6,227 bases of DNA. Origin: Bacteroidia bacterium. Lineage in GTDB: Bacteria > Bacteroidota > Bacteroidia > Chitinophagales > Saprospiraceae. Positions 5,795-6,227 of the stretch are shown in pieces (within the stretch, counting starts at the first letter, position 1; the number at the start of each line of letters is the position of its first letter). The position numbers and the translations under genes were made by a program. Under the pieces are notes generated by a model. The model was not told the DNA's origin. It saw only the letters and a program-made list of their open reading frames with translations, and ran no database searches. The DNA is taken from positions 1 to 6,227 of the forward strand of contig JAUIIF010000285.1 of NCBI GenBank assembly GCA_030431945.1, given 5' to 3'.

Positions 5795-6227
5795 TTAGGA
5801 AGACCGGTACGCTACCTCGTGGTACCCCTTATCGTGCTGTCCTAAGAACAACCGCGAGTACAGACGGAACACGACCAGGCCGTCCAGAATCAGGTTCAGG
5901 ACGATCAGGACCAACAGCGGCACCTGATTTTCGTGGATGTTCCCCAGCATCAGGTCCTCCCCGATGAAGGTCGGGGTGATCGGGAAACCCGACAGCCCCA
6001 GGGCCGCCACCGCGAATACGAACGCCAGCCGCGGGTGCTCGTAGGCGTGCCCATGGAAGCGGTTCAGCAACGTGGACTCTCCGCCACGGTGCAGCTTGTT
6101 AATGACCCAAATGCCCAGAAAGCCGGAGAGGAAGATGCCACTGAGGTAAATGTGTACCTGCGTAAAGTCAAATTCCTCATTAAAGCCGAAGGCGAGTGAC
6201 TGGTAAAGCTGATTGACAATGATCAGC
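5795..6227 (-). CDS. NuoL/MrpA/DabB-type proton-conducting membrane subunit, C-terminal fragment
   Basis: The frame is open from the right edge (first full codon at 6226) to TAA at 5795-5797, giving 143 residues of the C-terminus. The fragment shows an amphipathic N-terminal part (LIIVNQLYQSLAFGF), a helix around VHIYLSGIFLSGFLGIWVI, then the conserved block LGLSGFPITPTFIGEDLML, and a last helix in VPLLVLIVLNLILDGLVVF ending RLYSRLFLG. The block matches the broken helix after a G-[IF]-P turn in antiporter-like subunits of complex I, Mrp antiporters and DabB-type inorganic-carbon transporters. Such proteins conduct protons across the inner membrane. Which system this belongs to cannot be decided: the partner genes would lie to the right, outside the window. 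The next gene downstream, DUF2490, is not a known partner. An apparent in-frame TTG start at 6070 is only an internal codon. Confidence 0.8.
   Translation of the reverse strand, partial: LIIVNQLYQSLAFGFNEEFDFTQVHIYLSGIFLSGFLGIWVINKLHRGGESTLLNRFHGHAYEHPRLAFVFAVAALGLSGFPITPTFIGEDLMLGNIHENQVPLLVLIVLNLILDGLVVFRLYSRLFLGQHDKGYHEVAYRSS

Overview
The window looks like chromosomal DNA of a moderately GC-rich member of the Bacteroidota. A Saprospiraceae/Lewinella-like source is possible, but that is an inference from gene style, not something proven here. The signs are: a TonB-dependent receptor with an N-terminal carboxypeptidase-like regulatory domain and an OMP_b-brl_3-type barrel; a DUF2490 outer-membrane-type protein; signal peptides ending in ...AQ or ...SQ; poor Shine-Dalgarno sequences; and TAnnTTTG-like promoter boxes. 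No phage, transposase, CRISPR, rRNA or tRNA gene was recognised.

Layout, left to right. Positions 1-89 (minus) hold the first 29 codons of a CPA1/NhaP-like cation:proton antiporter that runs off the left edge. Positions 90-416 are non-coding, with a candidate promoter for the antiporter and a 12-bp perfect palindrome. Positions 417-2792 (minus) encode a 791-aa TonB-dependent outer-membrane receptor. A short divergent gap of about 91 bp follows. Positions 2884-4512 (plus) encode a secreted type-B carboxylesterase with an unusual catalytic acid (Asp) and an awkward N-terminus. Positions 4594-4851 (plus) encode a small two-helix DUF202 membrane protein. It converges with a 249-aa DUF2490 protein at 4862-5611 (minus); only 10 bp separate the two stop codons. 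Positions 5680-5779 form a 100-nt, fully collinear imperfect palindrome. Positions 5795-6227 (minus) hold the C-terminal 143 residues of a NuoL/MrpA/DabB-type proton-conducting membrane subunit that enters from the right edge.

How the genes may work together: the receptor and the secreted esterase are divergent neighbours across a very short shared upstream region, which would fit uptake plus hydrolysis of an esterified compound. No substrate can be read from the sequence, so this is only a suggestion. The two edge genes both move ions or protons across the inner membrane but are not adjacent. The remaining genes look like ordinary housekeeping or accessory loci.

No new multi-gene system is convincingly visible. 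The observation most worth following is the long hairpin at 5680-5779, which lies 15 bp after the stop codon of the proton-transporter gene and is not a canonical terminator. Next are the uncertain start or frame and the Glu-to-Asp catalytic change in the esterase.
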